Shown: one piece after another, positions 63,801 through 64,000 of the stretch
Layout of the letters: every line of letters begins with the position of its first letter
Numbering within the stretch: position 1 is the first letter of the stretch
Assembly: GCA_020854035.1 (NCBI GenBank)
Contig: JADZGE010000021.1
Coordinates: 142,074 to 206,073, forward strand
Length of the DNA stretch: 64,000 nucleotides
Direction: 5' to 3'
Source: Burkholderiales bacterium
GTDB lineage: Bacteria > Pseudomonadota > Gammaproteobacteria > Burkholderiales > SG8-41
Notes under the pieces: generated by a model
The model's database searches: none
What the model saw: the letters and a program-made list of their open reading frames with translations, nothing else
Told to the model about the DNA's origin: nothing
Position numbers and translations under genes: made by a program

Positions 63801-64000
63801 GCCGAGGCCATTCGTGAAGGTAAGCGTTCCGCTGTTGGCGTTGATCACGCCGCTCGCAGCGTTGGTGAAGGTGCCGAAAAAGCTCGTCGCCGGGACCCCG
63901 AGCGGCGAGGCCCCGCTGCTCCCGCTCTTCACCGCCGTGCCCGCGTTGTTGAACACCAGCGCCCCCGCGTTGTTGCGGAAGCTGCCGTTGTCGGTGAACT
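54900..64000 (-). CDS. Second giant modular exoprotein, filamentous-adhesin type (5' end outside window)
   Basis: The frame is open from the window edge (first full codon 63998) to TAG at 54900, giving at least 3,032 residues. No signal peptide or TPS domain is visible because the N-terminus is missing. The protein is almost wholly Gly/Thr/Ser/Asn/Val beta-repeat. It is organised in large modules that start with a Trp motif (for example FWNVGTFWSLGHAPQAGEAVRLDR) and end with (S)PGTLNI...VTHIE...GTDYDVIDVSG...LGG.L.V.HLGGF.P. The tail is Pro-rich (AEPPPPPVVPQAVVEV), then disordered, and ends PVCR with the only cysteine I noticed. No C-terminal autotransporter barrel is present, so TPS secretion is likelier than type V autotransport. 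Its transporter is not in the window. Confidence 0.85.
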   Translation of the reverse strand, partial: FTDNGSFRNNAGALVFNNAGTAVKSGSSGASPLGVPATSFFGTFTNAASGVINANSGTLTFTNGLGTNTGTINVAGGAMLSTGNNSFTNAGTIQGSGTLLLTAGTTVTTGRTLTSSGTINAGASPGTLNITGDLVLTPANVTHIEILNGGAVPGTDFDVINVSGTATLGGTLTIAHLGSLVPAANQTFQVLNAGALANTFGTVAPPPGSAYTALYNNPGAGNVTLRADTAALLNEWIRDSAASEFWNVGTFWSLGHAPQAGEAVRLDRAGFTGTVIVNSAGQVAGQVFSTENITVDTGGVLTLSGTGTVNAVLGIQGTGTLTNNGPLAVTNLGLSGGTLNGTGSVSVTNSYSQTGGAVNIGGAANITQAAGALALGQITAASITATAQAGSIAVNGGLSSPGNITLAAQGGSSDVTVSAGITGTGAAGNTLTVQAANSILFNTGASVGATNALNVVLNSDRDASGAGAIALGSGTIITSNGGTITLGGGITPETGAARGTATNIEGIRLDNVQLVSGAGSITVRGQGVDATSFASGINIAGGSAIESSSGSVSLNGRGGAGSSQNTGVRIADAGTRVTSTGAGAININGNNTGVVNSAGNNYGIAVGLGAVVESTATSGGGSVTLTGTGGNGTADNYGIYINTAGTRVSSASGSILLTGTGGASGGGSRNMGVQIINNGMVGSTTTGAVTIGGTGGSGQDHAVGVNFEAGGRATSADGNILVTGQGGSGGNNSHIGTRILGGAVTATGMGAITINGTGGSASNVDLFGVTVEASGLVSVVNGNITITGTGGSGTGTNHAGVYLNSGGQILSTGAGNIGIVGTGTNGAPGILFANNLGAGTNTVGGATANGSIGLTSQSGSGISLGGNNAVIRTGATRAVTLNAVGGGGVSQTSGSITAGGLRFLGSGTFIVDQAGNDVTTLAADFVGPGSVSYRDANAVAIGTVLGLPGITLPAAAGNTVTINAGGDIAFNAGNITAGAVTLNAGAGSIVNNVGSGAQIVTSGANGAIGLAGAAIGAAGAGRIGVNPGTGSVSSTTGGGIFLEHTAGDLVSSRYTANTGAGVATYSLATTDGRIVVDNASAWNSDDHIVLATAGASRNIEFTGSGTFTAASLTLNGTGAASFGGPNVNFAAPVTANLPVSITAGSANFNGTSTLGDFSLGGGTLGGSGAVTVTSSMNWSGGVQSGSGSTTVAPAAAFTISGSPILLGRTFATHSTAGQWTGNGVIDIAQSAFTNSGTLTATGDGQIRNGTSTMSGGAFINSGLFVKNSGAGTTSILETANPLAVSNTGTLDIRTGSMAINTGTGTTFSTPGTITLKGTGAADTLAISGNLTLASSSVINTELNGTGAGQYGRISVTGAASLNGTLNVAHAVGFTPSGGDSFQIVTHGSRTGDFATRNLPAGFGYTTLPGATAYVLSLGPLVKEWIFDGDGFWDEASKWSGNTVPVAGDTVQIDRPGAGNTFTVTVRSGAQIAGTLSMAGDERLAITGGGLTLAGGSSSISDTLAMSGGALVNNGSLTAGTLDFSGGAISGSGGLSITGAFNWSGGNVSGAGAPISTAGTTTISGVVGLSSKTWNNAGTIIVSGGGSLQMAAAAVLANQPAGVVNLTGTHAAPIAAAGSATVNNAGTINKTSAGAQSIQNQFNNTGTVNVAAGSLNVATGGADTTSRYDVAGGAALQFNSGLLHVADITGGGSVNFAGATVFLDSGFGLATTGTVTISGASVQPQVPVTFGGPLTVSGGLLLGTGAVTVNGPFTWSGGTTVGGTLLTTAGATTITTATGGTGNWSNAGTVTIAGAGAVQLGAGATFTNQPGGVLNLTGTSAVPIGTNGAARNIVNAGTINKDSPGTQNTGINTFRNDGRVNVNAGVLELGTGATDTGAYAVAAGAELKLSGGTRILAAGSDVTGSGRANFTGATVTINGGFGIASTGTTVIGAGSVGSNVALTFDGPVAVTGGQFVSTAATNVNGSFDWSGGSLSGAGPLVTAGATGITGAVGIANKAWSNTGTLTIAGAGAVTQSGGATLTNQAAGVINLTGTAATPIGHAAGVMQVFNAGTFNKSGTSAQTIDNAFGNTGTVNVTGGSLTVNGFAGNTNSGVLNLSNGATLAATVNSTPASFTNASTATLSGSGTVSVGAGNTLTNQGTIRAGNSPGTLNIGGSLALTSSSVTHIELQAPGTGAGTDYDVIDVSGAVTLGGALNVSHLGGFTPVGGSTFQIMNYASRTGDFGVKNFPPTFNYATLANPANYVLSMDSQTNTWRALSGDWGTTPGALSPNWSLGHVPTAGEVVVIPDVGTPGVVDHTITVSAAGQVAKSVTNAETLQIASGDLLFTGASTSSGVLAISGGTLTADGNLTATTLNLSGGGLRGGGTVTVTGALAWNGPGQISAAGLTLPAGSTANITGAGARTVDATVIDNAGAITYAAPASSFQLQNGAIISNRSGARFEIQGDLFVNAAPGNGTFNNSGLLLKSTGTGSGGLGASVTFNNSGGTLNGQSGSLQIFGGGSHTGTLALASGGNELAGGTHDFAAGSTITGAGNLRVTGGTVNVNGGYDAAGTIVSGTGTLNVNRAGATTDALSLFGGTLGGSGGLTVTGSWQYATGANLDTVLTLGAAAGATLSGVTVTGAGSIRNLGTLAVADSTLSVPVVNSSPVSFSGTNTFTSGAGVSGGTVNFTGGTTTFHAGSTYGVATTNVGGGAIASFGNLATTGALDLNGGTVAGAGSLTVAGAWSYVAGNVDVSMVLGSGANSTLSNVTVTGSGNLTNLGRLELNAATVVPVFVNQGTVATATGTANAINATANAGVMALAAGSSLAVPGALDNTGMIRGDGTLVLGGGVETLTNNGWIAPGASPGALVIGGHLVQGAGGNLAIEVGGPVPGVSHDVLRVTGTTSLGGNLHLTLSGGYLPADGASFGIVNYASSTGNFGLGSVPADYTVRGSLGGNQYSIAFFGVGGAVAEPPPPPVVPQAVVEVSSNVLVRETAALASLTGVGAPGGSGAAAAPGEPGEPEARRSAPASTTQSRQSGGQGTGQPSRRPPVCR
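55180..63640 (-). repeat. Repeated Trp-to-GTDYDVI modules of the second adhesin
   Basis: Trp motifs occur near 63,190-63,300, 59,690-59,735 and 57,140-57,250. The module-end motif occurs near 63,450-63,620, 59,830-60,040, 57,290-57,560 and, in a variant form, 55,200-55,490. Module lengths therefore differ (about 3.5, 2.5 and 2 kb). The module nearest the N-terminus contains a glycine-rich block of about 25-35-residue units (61,500-62,450) of the form G.I.ITGTGGSG..N..G(V/I).(I/V)...G..V.S..G. Confidence 0.65.

Overview
The window is GC-rich, densely coded DNA from a Gram-negative proteobacterium, most likely a betaproteobacterium. The evidence is the gene order rpsF-priB-rpsR-rplI-dnaB, System I (Ccm) cytochrome c maturation, a membrane-bound formate dehydrogenase with its DUF3305/DUF3306/TorD-type accessory block, and two giant two-partner-secretion (TPS) type exoproteins. 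I cannot name a genus. No rRNA, tRNA, CRISPR array or insertion sequence was seen.

Layout. (1) Positions 1-3,882 (+): DUF2271 protein, a PepSY/flavodoxin-type reductase and an ApbE flavin transferase, a module usually found with iron uptake. (2) 4,040-8,963 (-): ccmE-ccmF-ccmG-ccmH-ccmI, with ccmABCD absent. (3) 9,224-28,122 (-): a TpsB outer-membrane transporter and its 5,745-residue TpsA substrate, which starts with TTG. (4) 28,514-33,882 (-): formate dehydrogenase operon (TAT-target peptide, catalytic alpha, 4Fe-4S beta, lipoprotein, cytochrome b gamma, small Ala-rich protein), preceded by a promoter overlapped by a good Fur-box candidate. (5) 34,055-37,825 (-): TorD-like chaperone, 695-residue polyferredoxin, DUF3306 and DUF3305. 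(6) 37,940-41,131 (+): moaA, fdhD, mobA and a DoxX-family gene. Parts 4-6 together cover the enzyme, its cofactor synthesis and its sulfuration. (7) 41,243-46,440 (-): glk-mtfA pair and an ABC exporter of the YbbA/YbbP type, then a divergent TesA-type esterase. (8) 47,095-49,279: divergent selD and selU. selD contains an in-frame UGA at codon 21 in a GGG-U-GCK context with a plausible SECIS hairpin, so SelD itself appears to be a selenoprotein. (9) 49,363-51,319 (+): a Bcp peroxiredoxin and a PIN-PhoH ATPase. (10) 51,427-54,708 (-): dnaB and the rpsF operon, with a near-consensus promoter and a bidirectional terminator. (11) 54,900 to the window edge (-): a second giant modular exoprotein, cut at its N-terminus by the window end.

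Themes. Neighbouring genes are often translationally coupled: ATGA or GTGA start/stop overlaps occur eight times. Several intergenic gaps hold small palindromic repeats. At least three gaps hold degenerate tandem heptamer arrays, two of them arranged as facing arms, which no gene explains. The best candidates for a second look are the UGA-containing selD, the heptamer hairpins next to rplI and fdhD, the coiled-coil island and cysteine pairs inside the giant TpsA, the modular second adhesin, and the Fur-box-overlapped formate dehydrogenase promoter.
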